Assembly: GCA_018268335.1 (NCBI GenBank)
Contig: JAFDWT010000019.1
Location: 1 to 48,090, forward strand
DNA: 48,090 nucleotides
Direction: 5' to 3'
DNA from: Armatimonadota bacterium
GTDB lineage: Bacteria; Armatimonadota; Fimbriimonadia; Fimbriimonadales; Fimbriimonadaceae
Shown: one piece after another, positions 7,393-15,731 of the stretch
How the letters are laid out: each line of letters begins with the position of its first letter
Numbering within the stretch: position 1 is the first letter of the stretch
Notes under the pieces: generated by a model
Database searches by the model: none
Told to the model about the DNA's origin: nothing
Seen by the model: the letters and a program-made list of their open reading frames with translations, nothing else
Made by a program: the position numbers and the translations under genes

Positions 7393-8757
7393 ATGCGCGT
7401 CGCCCGACTGTGCCCGGCCATGATCCTTGCCGTCGGCGGCTCGGCGTTCGCGTCCGCGCCCGGATCGGGCGATATCCAGCTTGGGCTTTACATCGACAGG
7501 CCTTTGACGGCAAGCGAAATCCAGGCCAATTACTTCGGTGCCAAACACGAGCCCCGGGTCGGCTGCTACATCGGCGCCTATATCGACCTGGACTCCAAGC
7601 TGACCAAGACGTATGTGGACGACACTGACAAAGTCCACAAAATGCCGGAGGAGTTCGAGGCTCTGACCGGCAAGAGCCATGCCAGCTACTTCTTCTATCT
7701 CGGCTATGGCAAAGACATCCCGCTCGACTGGGTGACGATGCTGGGGAAGAAGAACAAGATCGTCCACATCGCGCTGGAACCGAACGACGGGCTCGAACCT
7801 GTCAAGGACGACGCCTATCTGCGTGGCCTGGCCGACGACATGAAGCGGACCAAGGCGCCGATTTTCCTGCGGTTCGGTAGCGAGATGAACGGGGCGTGGA
7901 CCGAGTACGGCAAGAACGCCAAGGCGTTCCGCGAGAAGTTCCGCCTGGTCTCGAAGGTGATGCACGAGCGAGCGCCGAACGTGGCCGTCGTCTGGTGTCC
8001 GTTCACCATGCCGCAGAGCAACATCGCCAGCTTCTATCCAGGCGACGACGCGGTGGACTGGGTGGGCGTGAACATCTACTCTGTCACCTACTTCAACCAA
8101 GACAAAGCCCAGCCGGCGATGTACATCCACCCCACCGAGATGCTGGATTACGTCTACAGCAGCTTCGGCACCAAGAAGCCGTTCATGGTCGGTGAATATG
8201 GGGCGACGCACTACTCAATGGCCGAAGACAAGCCGCAGGTCGGTTTTGCCAAGCGGGTGATCCGGGGCATGTACCAGGCCCTGCCGCGCAAGTACCCACG
8301 GGTGAAGTGCATTAACTACTTCGACAGCAACGCGATCGAGCTGGCCCATCGCAAAAACAACAATTACGCCGTGACCCAGAACGAAGAGGTATTGAAGATG
8401 TACAAGGAGGTCATCGCCTCGCCGTACTTCCTGGGCACGACCGCCGAGAAGACTAGCGACAAGTTTTCACCAGTTGACGGCGGGCCACCGGCCGAGATTC
8501 CGGAGAAACCGATGGCCCTTCGGGATGGCGAGACCGTTTCGGGTGTTGTGAGGCTGTCAGCCTATGCCCGCGACCGGTCAGGGGCTATCCGGCTCGATTT
8601 TTCCATCGACGGCAACCGCGTCCGCAGTTCCGATGGCTGGGGACTGGACGTCGAAACTCGGACGCTCCCCAACGGGCCCCATACGTTTACGGTCGAGGCG
8701 AATGCCAATGGCAAGCGCTTGGGGCAGATTTCGGTTAAGGTCATGGTCCGCAACTAG
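7393..8757 (+). CDS. Exported GH26-like glycoside hydrolase with C-terminal Ig-like domain
   Basis: This is a 454-residue exported protein. A hydrophobic signal ends at AFASA near residue 22. The catalytic part (to about 350) is a TIM-barrel-like glycosidase. FLRFGSEMNG carries the likely acid/base Glu164 and FMVGEYGATH the likely nucleophile Glu268, on the strands 4 and 7 pattern of clan GH-A and closest to GH26 (mannanase-type). The last 85 residues form a beta-sandwich-like domain (LDFSIDGN, then TLPNGPHTFTVEA), typical of bacterial Ig-like modules. I prefer the ATG at 7393, which has GAAGGG four bases upstream, over the TTG three bases earlier. The substrate is probably a beta-mannan or related hemicellulose, inferred from family only. 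Confidence 0.75.
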   Translation: MRVARLCPAMILAVGGSAFASAPGSGDIQLGLYIDRPLTASEIQANYFGAKHEPRVGCYIGAYIDLDSKLTKTYVDDTDKVHKMPEEFEALTGKSHASYFFYLGYGKDIPLDWVTMLGKKNKIVHIALEPNDGLEPVKDDAYLRGLADDMKRTKAPIFLRFGSEMNGAWTEYGKNAKAFREKFRLVSKVMHERAPNVAVVWCPFTMPQSNIASFYPGDDAVDWVGVNIYSVTYFNQDKAQPAMYIHPTEMLDYVYSSFGTKKPFMVGEYGATHYSMAEDKPQVGFAKRVIRGMYQALPRKYPRVKCINYFDSNAIELAHRKNNNYAVTQNEEVLKMYKEVIASPYFLGTTAEKTSDKFSPVDGGPPAEIPEKPMALRDGETVSGVVRLSAYARDRSGAIRLDFSIDGNRVRSSDGWGLDVETRTLPNGPHTFTVEANANGKRLGQISVKVMVRN

Positions 8758-8793
8758 CTCAGGCCCGTCTGCCCTCCTTGTGAAAAAAGCGGA

Positions 8794-8824
8794 AAGACCC
8801 GCCGCACGGAGTGCGGCGGGTCTT
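8794..8824 (-). terminator. Intrinsic terminator, 13-bp GC-rich stem
   Basis: Bases 8794-8806 and 8812-8824 form a perfect 13-bp stem around CGGAG. On the minus strand the stem is followed by TTTCCGCTTTTTT, a good T-tract, so it terminates the PEP-CTERM gene that ends at 8854. On the plus strand it sits 37 bases after the GH26-like gene with little T-run, so it may work weakly in both directions. Confidence 0.75.
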
Positions 8825-8853
8825 GTCACTGCCTTAGGACTGCGAAGAACAGA

Positions 8854-9528
8854 TCACTTGCGACGTCGGCGTAGCACAGGCAGGAGCAGAAGCGCTGCCA
8901 AGCCGGTCGCGGGCTCGGGGACCACACCGTAGCTCAACAGCTTGCCGTCCGTATTGGTGTAGCCAGTCGAATCGGCAAAGAACAATCCAAGGTTGGAATT
9001 GATTTGCGGCATCGCCTGGTTGTTGACGACTTGGACACCGTCAATGAACAAGTCCATGGTCTTGGTCGCCTTTTTGCCGACGAGCCGATATGTGTGGACC
9101 TGGGTGCCGTCGAACGCGACCGCCGGCTTGTTATAGAGGGCGTAGCGGTCGGAAGCGATTCCAAACAGGGCATAGCCGTAGTTCGTGGCCACACCGAACG
9201 AGAGTCCATAGGGGCTCTTCGGCGTCGTGCTTTCTTCTTTCACCACCTGCGCCGTCGCCTCCAAATAGAAATCCACATCGGCAAATGGATTGGCCCTGGA
9301 ATAGAGGGCATATCCGCCGGAGCCATACGAGTGGCCGGTCAGCGACTGGTGCAATGAACCACCAGAGACGCTGAACGCTGCCGCCTCAGAGATACTGGCC
9401 CGATTGCCATCGACCAAGTAGTTCCAACCTTGTGCTGTCGGCAACATGGTCATGTCGAGTGTGATCGCCTGGCCGAGGGATGCTCCGAGCAAGGCGATGG
9501 TTGTCCAAAACACGTGGGATAACCGCAT
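8854..9528 (-). CDS. PEP-CTERM sorting-domain protein, concanavalin-like exported domain
   Basis: This is a 224-residue exported protein with a signal peptide (cleavage near GASLGQA, residue 21) and a C-terminal PEP-CTERM anchor: VPEPATG, a hydrophobic stretch, then RRRRK. Exosortase systems cut at PEP and release or anchor such proteins at the surface. The body (SGGYALYSRANP, LFIDGVQVV, GLFFADST) looks like a lectin/concanavalin-type beta-sandwich of the kind common in PEP-CTERM proteins. I chose the ATG at 9528 because it begins the signal peptide and has CAGGTG seven bases upstream; an upstream in-frame start would add 21 residues with no signal character. No exosortase gene lies in the window. 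Confidence 0.85.
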   Translation of the reverse strand: MRLSHVFWTTIALLGASLGQAITLDMTMLPTAQGWNYLVDGNRASISEAAAFSVSGGSLHQSLTGHSYGSGGYALYSRANPFADVDFYLEATAQVVKEESTTPKSPYGLSFGVATNYGYALFGIASDRYALYNKPAVAFDGTQVHTYRLVGKKATKTMDLFIDGVQVVNNQAMPQINSNLGLFFADSTGYTNTDGKLLSYGVVPEPATGLAALLLLPVLRRRRK

Positions 9529-9607
9529 GGCAAACACCTGAGGCCCCAATATACTCCTAAAAATACGGGGAAGGTCCCTGCCCGTACGCATAAGTTTTCC
9601 AATGCCA

Positions 9608-9613
9608 CAATCT
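9608..9613 (+). promoter_or_regulatory. Putative -10 (CAATCT) of proS
   Basis: CAATCT fits the xAnnnT core and lies seven bases before the proS GTG. There is no Shine-Dalgarno-like sequence in the preceding 20 bases, consistent with a leaderless message. It is a weak match by itself. Confidence 0.3.
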
Positions 9614-9620
9614 CCGGACT

Positions 9621-11135
9621 GTGGCCAAAGAACTCGGGATAACGGCGCGAGCTGACAACTACGCCGAATGGTACAACGACCTCGTCAAGCGGGCCGACCT
9701 CGCTGACAACTCCGTCGTCCGCGGGTGCATGGTCATCAAGCCGCATGGCTACGCGGTTTGGGAGCGCATGCAGGCCGCCCTCGACGGCCTCTTCAAGGAG
9801 CACGGCCACGTCAACGCCTACTTCCCGCTCCTCATCCCCAAGTCGTTCCTGAGCAAGGAGGCCGAGCATGTCGAAGGCTTCGCCAAAGAGTGCGCCGTGG
9901 TCACCCACCACCGCCTGATGAACTCGCCTGACGGCAAAGGCGTCGTGGTCGATCCTGAAGCCAAGCTGGAAGAGGAGCTCATCATCCGCCCCACCAGCGA
10001 GACGATCATCTGGAACGCCTACAAAGGCTGGATCCAGAGTTACCGCGACTTGCCGCTGCTCATCAACCAGTGGGCCAACGTCATGCGCTGGGAACTCCGT
10101 CCCCGCCTGTTCTTGCGCACCGCCGAGTTTCTTTGGCAGGAGGGCCACACGGCTCACGCCACGTTCGACGAGGCCGAAGCCGAGGCGCGTCTGATCCTCC
10201 ACAAGTGCTACCAGAAGTTCATCGAGGAGTGGATGGCTGTGCCGGTCGTCGTCGGCCCCAAGAGCGAAGGCGAGAAGTTCCCCGGTGCCGTCACCACCTA
10301 CACGTTGGAGGCGATGACTCAAGACCTCCGCGCCATCCAGGCCGGCACGTCGCACAACTTGGGGCAAAACTTCGCCAAAGCGTTCGACGTCACGTTCCAG
10401 AGCGCCGAAGGCAAGCTGGAGTATGTCTACGCGACGTCGTGGGGAGTCTCGACCCGGCTGGTCGGCACACTCCTGATGGTTCACTCGGACGACAAAGGCT
10501 TTGTCTGTCCTCCCCGTCTGGCCCCCATCCAGGTCGTCTTCGTGCCCATCGGTCGCGGCGACGAGCGGCAAGCCGTTCTGGACAAGGTGAAGGAACTGGC
10601 CGACGCCCTCAAGTCTTCGACCTGGGCCGGCGACCGCATCCGCGTCCACATCGACGACCGCGAGAAGGAGACGCCCGGGTTCAAGTTCAACCACTGGGAG
10701 ATGCGCGGCATCTGTCTGCGCGTCGAAATCGGCCCCCGCGACCTGGAAGCCTATCAGTGTGTCTTGGCCCGCCGCGACGACGGCAAAAAGGAGACCGTCC
10801 AACTCGACCAACTGGCCGACAAAGTCGTCGACGCCCTGGGCAGCATGCAAATGCGCCTCTACGCCAAGGCGGCAGAACTCATGGCCGCCAACACCCGCCG
10901 CGTCGACACTTGGGACGAGTTTCTCAAGGCCTTCGAAGGCGAGGGCGGCGCCGGTTTCATCCTCGCCCACTGGGACGGGACGCAAGAGACCGAGGACGCC
11001 ATTTCAGCCGCGACCAAAGCGACGATCAGGTGCATCCCGCTCGAGCCACATGACCCTGCCGACATCGAACCCGGCACTTGTGTCTACTCCGGCAAGCCCA
11101 GCGCTCGTCGCGTGGTATTCGCTCGAGCCTATTGA
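9621..11135 (+). CDS. proS: Prolyl-tRNA synthetase, archaeal/eukaryotic type
   Basis: This is a 504-residue class II aminoacyl-tRNA synthetase that charges tRNA(Pro). Motif 2 is clear: RPTSETIIW, then [19 protein letters not shown] and [16 protein letters not shown]. The [14 protein letters not shown] and [11 protein letters not shown] segments follow (motif 3 region), then an HGTP anticodon-binding domain. There is no editing insertion between motifs 2 and 3, and the C-terminus ends in the short domain with a terminal Tyr (FARAY). These mark the type-3 (archaeal/eukaryotic-like) enzyme rather than the long bacterial form. The GTG at 9621 is the start: the ATG at 9602 is out of frame and no in-frame alternative lies close upstream. 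Confidence 0.97.
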   Translation: MAKELGITARADNYAEWYNDLVKRADLADNSVVRGCMVIKPHGYAVWERMQAALDGLFKEHGHVNAYFPLLIPKSFLSKEAEHVEGFAKECAVVTHHRLMNSPDGKGVVVDPEAKLEEELIIRPTSETIIWNAYKGWIQSYRDLPLLINQWANVMRWELRPRLFLRTAEFLWQEGHTAHATFDEAEAEARLILHKCYQKFIEEWMAVPVVVGPKSEGEKFPGAVTTYTLEAMTQDLRAIQAGTSHNLGQNFAKAFDVTFQSAEGKLEYVYATSWGVSTRLVGTLLMVHSDDKGFVCPPRLAPIQVVFVPIGRGDERQAVLDKVKELADALKSSTWAGDRIRVHIDDREKETPGFKFNHWEMRGICLRVEIGPRDLEAYQCVLARRDDGKKETVQLDQLADKVVDALGSMQMRLYAKAAELMAANTRRVDTWDEFLKAFEGEGGAGFILAHWDGTQETEDAISAATKATIRCIPLEPHDPADIEPGTCVYSGKPSARRVVFARAY

Positions 11136-11141
11136 CATTCC

Positions 11142-11155
11142 TTAAACGTTAAACG
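11142..11155 (+). repeat. Tandem TTAAACG heptamer upstream of the GH51 gene
   Basis: TTAAACG occurs twice head to tail at 11142-11148 and 11149-11155, in an AT-rich patch between proS and the arabinofuranosidase gene. It ends 18 bases before the GH51 start and could be an operator for a sugar-responsive regulator. This is inference from position and composition only. Confidence 0.4.
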
Positions 11156-11161
11156 GTCGGG

Positions 11162-11167
11162 TAACTT
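11162..11167 (+). promoter_or_regulatory. Putative -10 (TAACTT) of the GH51 gene
   Basis: TAACTT lies six bases before the ATG at 11174 and just after the TTAAACG tandem repeat, so a protein bound at the repeat could block or recruit polymerase here. Confidence 0.4.
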
Positions 11168-11173
11168 GGGGGC

Positions 11174-13519
11174 ATGCTTGTTGCAAGTGCCCTGGCGTGG
11201 ACCTTGGCTGTCACCCAGTCGAGGATGTCCCCCGATTTCGAAAACGGAAGCGGCGAACGCCCCGCCGGCTGGCGTACGCAGACATGGCAGGGCCAGGCCC
11301 AGTTTGCGTGGACGCATGAAGGCCGAAATGGGCGGGGCGTGCGCATCACGTCGTCCGCTGGCGCCGACGCTGGCTGGTGGGCCAACCTGCCGGTCGAGCC
11401 GCGCAGCAAGTACCACCTGACCGTCTGGGTCAAGACCAAGGGCGTCCAGAACTCCACAGGCCGTGGTGCCCAGATCAACCTCGAAGGCCTCGACGTCCGC
11501 TCAGACGCCGTCACCGGCGATTCGGACTGGAAGCAGGTCGGTGTCGACTTCGAGACCCGCAGTCAGAGCACGGTCCGCGTCAACTGCCTCTTCGGCGGCT
11601 GGGGCCTCTCTACCGGCACCGCCGACTGGGACGACATGGAACTCACCAAGACGGGCACGGTCACCGTGCCTCCGCTGAGCATCCAGGTCGACGCCCAGAA
11701 GCTCCTTGCACCGATCAAGCCCGAGGTCTACGGCCAGTTCTTGGAGCACTTGGGCCGCTGCATCTATGGCGGCATCTGGGCCGAGATGCTCGAGGACCGT
11801 AAGTTCTTCCTCCCTGTCAAGTACGAATACGCTCCCTACCGCCACGCCCCGGCCGAAGAGAAGTTCCCTGCCCTCGTCGGATCTCCGTGGAAGGTCGTCG
11901 GCCAAGACGGTGGAGTCTCTACGGTATCAGACCGTGCGTACCGCGAACAGCCGGTCGTGCGTGTGAACCCGCAGCGCGTCAAAGCGCTCAAGCAATACGG
12001 CCTCGGCTTAGTCGCTGGCAAGACGTATGTCGGGCATGTCGTCGCCCGGACGACAGGCGGCGGCATCCTGGACCTCGGCATCGAGCAACAAGGAACGACC
12101 GTCAAGCTCGGTAAAGAATTCACCCGGACTGACTTCAAGTTCACCGCCAAAGCTTCCAGCGATGACGGCGAGTTCACCTTGGCGTTCCGGGGCAGCGGCC
12201 CGGTCGACATCGCCGCAGTCAGCCTGATGCCCGCCGACAACGTCGAGGGTTTCCGCGCCGACACAATCGCCTTGCTCAAGCGGCTCGACTCGCCGCTGTA
12301 CCGCTGGCCAGGCGGCAATTTCGTTTCTGGCTACGAGTGGCGCGACGGTCTCGGCGACCAAGACCGACGGCCGACCCGGCGCAATCCAGCATGGAGCGGC
12401 ATCGACACCAACGACATGGGCACCCACGAGTTCATCCGCCTGTGCCGCATCATCAAGACCAACCCGCTCATCGTCGTCAACACCGGCTTCGGCGACCCTT
12501 ACAGCGCTGGCCTGTGGGTCGAATACTGCAATGGCGCCGCCACGACCCCGATGGGCAAGCTCCGTGCCGCCCACGGGTCGCCCCAGCCGTTCAAAGTCCA
12601 CTGGTGGGGCGTCGGAAACGAGATGTTCGGCGGTTGGCAGCTGGGCTATATGGACTTCAACCAGTACGCCACCAAGCATAACCTGACCGTCGACAAGATG
12701 CGGATGGCCGATTCGAGCATCAAATTGATCGCCAGCGGTGAGCCGGGCCGGTTCAACGACACGATCATCCCGCGTTGCGCCATCCCCGGCAACCTGGACC
12801 TCATCAGCGCCCACTTCTACTGCCAGACCCAACCCGACGTCAGCGACCATGTCTGGCTTCTGCGCGACGGCATCCGCCGCACGCTGGCCGTCCACCGCAC
12901 ATACCCGGACAAATTCCCTGGCCTCAAGGGTAAGAACGTGCCGGTCTGCTTCGACGAGTGGAACTACTGGTACGGCCCCCACGTCTTCGGCGAACTTGGG
13001 ACACGGTACTTCCTGAAGGACGGCCTCGGCGTCGCCGCTGGCCTGCATGAGTTCTTCCGCAACAGCGACCTGGTCGAAGTGGCGATGTATGCCCAGACCG
13101 TCAACGTGATCGGCGCGATCAAGACCGATCGGACCTCAGCGTGCATGGAGACCACCGGCCTGATGCTGGAGATGTACCGCAAGTACTACGGCACTGTTCC
13201 TGTTACACTGAATGCGACCGCCGAGGACAACAACCTGGACGTCGCCGCGGCCCTGACAGCCGACGGCCGATACCTGACGGTGGGCGTTGTCAACCCCTCC
13301 GACAAAGAGCGCGAAGTGCCGTTCGAGGTCAAGGGCTTCGTCCGCTCGACGGCCGACCTGCACTGGGTCGGCGGCAGCGACCCGGACGCTTACAACGACC
13401 CGCAGAAGCCCGAAGTGTTCACGATCAAGCACGGCACCCTCCAAGCCAGGCAGACCCTCAAGGTGCCGCCTTACACGGCTCTGGTGGCCCGCTACCGGCG
13501 GCTCACGCCAGGCCGATGA
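11174..13519 (+). CDS. Exported alpha-L-arabinofuranosidase, family GH51
   Basis: This 781-residue enzyme releases terminal arabinose from arabinan or arabinoxylan. A short hydrophobic N-terminus is followed by a CBM4/9-like beta-sandwich (about residues 20-158, ending in DWDDMEL). The GH51 body begins at about 165 (KPEVYGQFLEHLGRCIYGGIW). RWPGGNFVSGYEW, the acid/base Glu483 in GVGNEMFG and the nucleophile Glu595 in CFDEWNYWYG are all in place. The C-terminal beta domain is present, so the gene looks complete. The N-terminal sandwich is an addition to the roughly 500-residue core. The signal peptide is short (cut possible near residue 14), so export is likely but not certain. Its stop lies inside the end of the convergent ArgC-like gene (17-base overlap). 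Confidence 0.93.
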   Translation: MLVASALAWTLAVTQSRMSPDFENGSGERPAGWRTQTWQGQAQFAWTHEGRNGRGVRITSSAGADAGWWANLPVEPRSKYHLTVWVKTKGVQNSTGRGAQINLEGLDVRSDAVTGDSDWKQVGVDFETRSQSTVRVNCLFGGWGLSTGTADWDDMELTKTGTVTVPPLSIQVDAQKLLAPIKPEVYGQFLEHLGRCIYGGIWAEMLEDRKFFLPVKYEYAPYRHAPAEEKFPALVGSPWKVVGQDGGVSTVSDRAYREQPVVRVNPQRVKALKQYGLGLVAGKTYVGHVVARTTGGGILDLGIEQQGTTVKLGKEFTRTDFKFTAKASSDDGEFTLAFRGSGPVDIAAVSLMPADNVEGFRADTIALLKRLDSPLYRWPGGNFVSGYEWRDGLGDQDRRPTRRNPAWSGIDTNDMGTHEFIRLCRIIKTNPLIVVNTGFGDPYSAGLWVEYCNGAATTPMGKLRAAHGSPQPFKVHWWGVGNEMFGGWQLGYMDFNQYATKHNLTVDKMRMADSSIKLIASGEPGRFNDTIIPRCAIPGNLDLISAHFYCQTQPDVSDHVWLLRDGIRRTLAVHRTYPDKFPGLKGKNVPVCFDEWNYWYGPHVFGELGTRYFLKDGLGVAAGLHEFFRNSDLVEVAMYAQTVNVIGAIKTDRTSACMETTGLMLEMYRKYYGTVPVTLNATAEDNNLDVAAALTADGRYLTVGVVNPSDKEREVPFEVKGFVRSTADLHWVGGSDPDAYNDPQKPEVFTIKHGTLQARQTLKVPPYTALVARYRRLTPGR

Positions 13520-14213
13520 ACTCTTCGTAGCCACACATGACGTTGAACGTATGGACGACCTGGGCGGCACCACACTTGCCGTCCCGGTCGGCCATCACTT
13601 GAACCGTGAGCAAGGTGTTGGGGTCTCCAGGGGTCTGTCGTAGGCGATAGACGGCTCCAGGTTTGCCAGCGATCAACGCGGTGTCCCACTCGCCAGCAGC
13701 TTCCTGGACAAAGAAGCTGCGTCCGTAACACTCGTCGAATAGTCCGTCGATCTCCGACATGTCTTGTAATGTCGGCACCTCGACCATCGCCGCGATGGCC
13801 AGTACTGACCCAAGATCTTGCGGCTCGACCTGGACCACCATGTCGAATTGCAAGCCAATGGCGGCGAGTTCGCGGTCTAAGTCGGGCGCATCAGAGGCAA
13901 AGCTGGACAGCAAGACTGGGGCTTCTGCGACCAGGCCGGCGCGCGCCAGCGGGCCCAAGGCAATCAAGGCCAGGGTCGTCAATGGAGTGGGCACAGAGGC
14001 GACATCTGCGCAGACAAAGGGGTTGTTGTCGGCGAGTTCGATCAGTCCACTGACTTGACCCAAGCGACTATCAAAGGCTAGCGTCCTTTGCCATCCGCGC
14101 TGGTCCCATGTGATGCGCCCTTCCGTCGGCGCGCCGGTGCCCCACTGCACCTCGGGGTGCCGCCCGAGGAGAGCGGCCAGCACGGGATCGGCGCAGGGCT
14201 CGACGGTGACCAC
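13503..14213 (-). CDS. ArgC-like protein lacking the catalytic cysteine (pseudoenzyme?)
   Basis: This 236-residue protein resembles the catalytic/dimerisation half of N-acetyl-gamma-glutamyl-phosphate reductase. LTTLALIALGPLARAGLV follows the place of the PGCYPTA motif, FDECYGRSFFVQE matches the YEEFYxxxPFV region, and ADRDGKCGAAQVVHTFNVMCG matches the C-terminal GASGQAVQNxNLM helix. The active-site motif itself reads ASVPTP, so the catalytic Cys is absent. The protein is about 110 residues shorter than ArgC, and the N-terminal Rossmann part is not recognisable. The GTG at 14213 starts three bases after the upstream stop. It may be a regulatory or structural paralogue. It could also be a diverged enzyme, but arginine synthesis by it is unlikely. 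Confidence 0.6.
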   Translation of the reverse strand: MVTVEPCADPVLAALLGRHPEVQWGTGAPTEGRITWDQRGWQRTLAFDSRLGQVSGLIELADNNPFVCADVASVPTPLTTLALIALGPLARAGLVAEAPVLLSSFASDAPDLDRELAAIGLQFDMVVQVEPQDLGSVLAIAAMVEVPTLQDMSEIDGLFDECYGRSFFVQEAAGEWDTALIAGKPGAVYRLRQTPGDPNTLLTVQVMADRDGKCGAAQVVHTFNVMCGYEEFIGLA

Positions 14214-14216
14214 GGG

Positions 14217-14894
14217 CTACTTGCGCCTGATGGTGATGGTCATCGGCAGAACCTGCCGGGTGACATGACCCTTGCTGTCGGTCGTCGAGACACTGAGCTT
14301 CTGCTCCATATCGGCTTTGACTGTCATGCCGTCGCTCATGTCGATGTAGACCGCCCCTGCCCCAGTTCCGTTGACGCTGCCGCCGGCCAACTTCATGGAT
14401 AGAGAGATAATAGCGACCCTCTTCGCATCGAGGGTGTCGACCTTGCGCAGAGTCAAGGTGCTGTCGATCTTCATCTTGCCCATCAGGCTTTCGGTCGTCG
14501 TCGAGTTCTTCCACGACTCGCCGACCTTGACCGGCTTGTCGGGGAACTTGGCGAGCTCGCTGGCCGGTGATTCACCGGACACTGCCTTGCCTTGTGAGTC
14601 GACTTTGGCGGTCAAAGGCTGATCGCTCATGCCTTGGACGTTTTTGAACTGGTACTCCAGCGTGGCGACGTTGCCCTTGACGTCCTTGACCTTGGTCACA
14701 TAGCCGCTCTGCTGGGTCATCGGCTCAGTGCCGCCGGGCATTATGATCTTTGTTGTGATGCTGTAGGAGTAAGTCTTGCCTTTCTGCCACTTGACACGCA
14801 GAAGGTACTTGTCTTGCGTCTGCTTGATCTGGGCAGGTGCCGCTAGTGCCAACGCCAACGCCGAGGCGGTCCAGCAAAGAGCCCGCGAATTCAT
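14217..14894 (-). CDS. Exported protein of unknown function
   Basis: This is a 225-residue protein with a clear signal peptide (cut near LAAPAQ, residue 20). I recognise no family with confidence. The body is mostly predicted beta strands with repeated Lys/Thr-rich segments: KGKTYSYSITTKI, a central PVKVGESWKN, and ADMEQKLSV near the end. The phrase KVGESWK after a Pro-rich turn is frequent in exported bacterial proteins of the DUF6263 kind, so that family is a possibility. The ATG overlaps the FKBP stop (ATGA) and the ArgC-like gene follows three bases after its own stop, so it is the middle gene of a three-gene operon. Confidence 0.8.
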   Translation of the reverse strand: MNSRALCWTASALALALAAPAQIKQTQDKYLLRVKWQKGKTYSYSITTKIIMPGGTEPMTQQSGYVTKVKDVKGNVATLEYQFKNVQGMSDQPLTAKVDSQGKAVSGESPASELAKFPDKPVKVGESWKNSTTTESLMGKMKIDSTLTLRKVDTLDAKRVAIISLSMKLAGGSVNGTGAGAVYIDMSDGMTVKADMEQKLSVSTTDSKGHVTRQVLPMTITIRRK

Positions 14895-15697
14895 CCCGAG
14901 ACCTTGAGGAGCTTCACGGTGAAAGTGCAAGGCTGGTTGCCAGCGATGGTCTCGTTACCAGCGCCACCCAAAACCAACGCCGGAGGCAATGTGATCTTGC
15001 GGACGCCACCTTCTTTCATGCCTCGAATGGCAAAGTCCAGGCCCTTGATAATCCTGTCTTTCGTACCGCTTTGCTCTCCCAATTTGACGGTGAAGGGCTT
15101 GGGGCCGGACGGTCGTTTTTCCGAGTCGTCGAACACCTTGCCGTTCAGGTACTCGCCCTTGTAGTGCATCGTGATCGTGCTGCCTTCTTTCGCTTCTGCA
15201 CCGGTGCCGACCGTCAGGTCTTCTTTGTCGAACACCGCCTCCGATCCCTTCTTGACCAAATAGACCACTTTGCAGACAAAGTACAGATCCGACTTGGGCG
15301 GGATCTTTCCGCCTCCGGACGCCTCGTCTCCATAAGCGTCTTTGTAGGGGATTTCGAGTTTCCGTTCACCGCCCGCTTTCATGCCACGCAGGCCGGTGTC
15401 CCACCCCTTGATGACCATGGGTCGGTTGCCACCCGTGGACAGCATCACCGGATAGGGCATGCCGTTGTCTTTGATGTTGCCGTCGAAGACATTGCCGTCG
15501 ACGGTCTTGCCTTCATACATGACCCAAACCATGTCGCCACTGTCGGCGGCGTCGCCTTCGCCGACTTTGATGTCGGTTTTGACGAGCTCTTTGAGCTTAG
15601 GTGCTTCCTTTGGGTCATTTTTGGACTGACCCGGGTTGCAACCTACGAGGGCGGCGCAAAGAAGGGCCAGACAGGCGGTCCGACGCATGAGGCGCAT
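14891..15697 (-). CDS. Lipoprotein with two FKBP-type peptidyl-prolyl isomerase domains
   Basis: This 268-residue protein has a lipoprotein signal ending in ALVGC (Cys20). Two FKBP domains follow, at about residues 40-150 and 160-267. The first has VWVMYEGKTVDGNVFD and VIKGWDTGLRGMKAGGERKL, the second MHYKGEYLNGKVFDD and IIKGLDFAIRGMKEGGVRKI. Both keep the VIKGW/L pocket and the GMKxGG turn, so at least the first should isomerise X-Pro bonds in exported proteins. Most bacterial FKBPs have one domain. An ATG nine bases downstream is a possible alternative start. It begins 34 bases from the divergent smpB start. Confidence 0.92.
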   Translation of the reverse strand: MRLMRRTACLALLCAALVGCNPGQSKNDPKEAPKLKELVKTDIKVGEGDAADSGDMVWVMYEGKTVDGNVFDGNIKDNGMPYPVMLSTGGNRPMVIKGWDTGLRGMKAGGERKLEIPYKDAYGDEASGGGKIPPKSDLYFVCKVVYLVKKGSEAVFDKEDLTVGTGAEAKEGSTITMHYKGEYLNGKVFDDSEKRPSGPKPFTVKLGEQSGTKDRIIKGLDFAIRGMKEGGVRKITLPPALVLGGAGNETIAGNQPCTFTVKLLKVSG

Positions 15698-15703
15698 GGT
15701 ACC

Positions 15704-15709
15704 AGTCTG
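15704..15709 (-). promoter_or_regulatory. Putative -10 (CAGACT) of the FKBP operon
   Basis: CAGACT (xAnnnT) lies six bases before the ATG at 15697, within the 34-base gap to divergent smpB. GTACC (15699-15703) and GGTAC (15716-15720) form an inverted repeat that brackets it. Confidence 0.3.
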
Positions 15710-15717
15710 GGCGTCGG

Positions 15718-15723
15718 TACACT
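15718..15723 (+). promoter_or_regulatory. Putative -10 (TACACT) of smpB
   Basis: TACACT lies eight bases before the smpB ATG. AGGA at 15724-15727 could also serve as a ribosome site with a four-base spacer. Both signals are squeezed into 34 bases shared with the divergent FKBP gene. Confidence 0.4.
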
Positions 15724-15731
15724 AGGAACCT

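Noticed and set aside
9550-9590. TACGGG/CCCGTA inverted repeat as a riboswitch or operator before the PEP-CTERM gene
   Set aside because: Six-base arms only and no conserved riboswitch core; likely chance at this GC content.
9450-10985. Long minus-strand open frame (about 510 codons) opposite proS
   Set aside because: It lies wholly antisense to a firmly identified tRNA synthetase gene and has no recognisable motif. High GC gives long antisense frames.
11133-11138. TTGACA as a -35 box for the GH51 gene
   Set aside because: It overlaps the proS stop, and the nearest -10-like hexamer (TAACTT) is 23 bases away, too far for a normal promoter.
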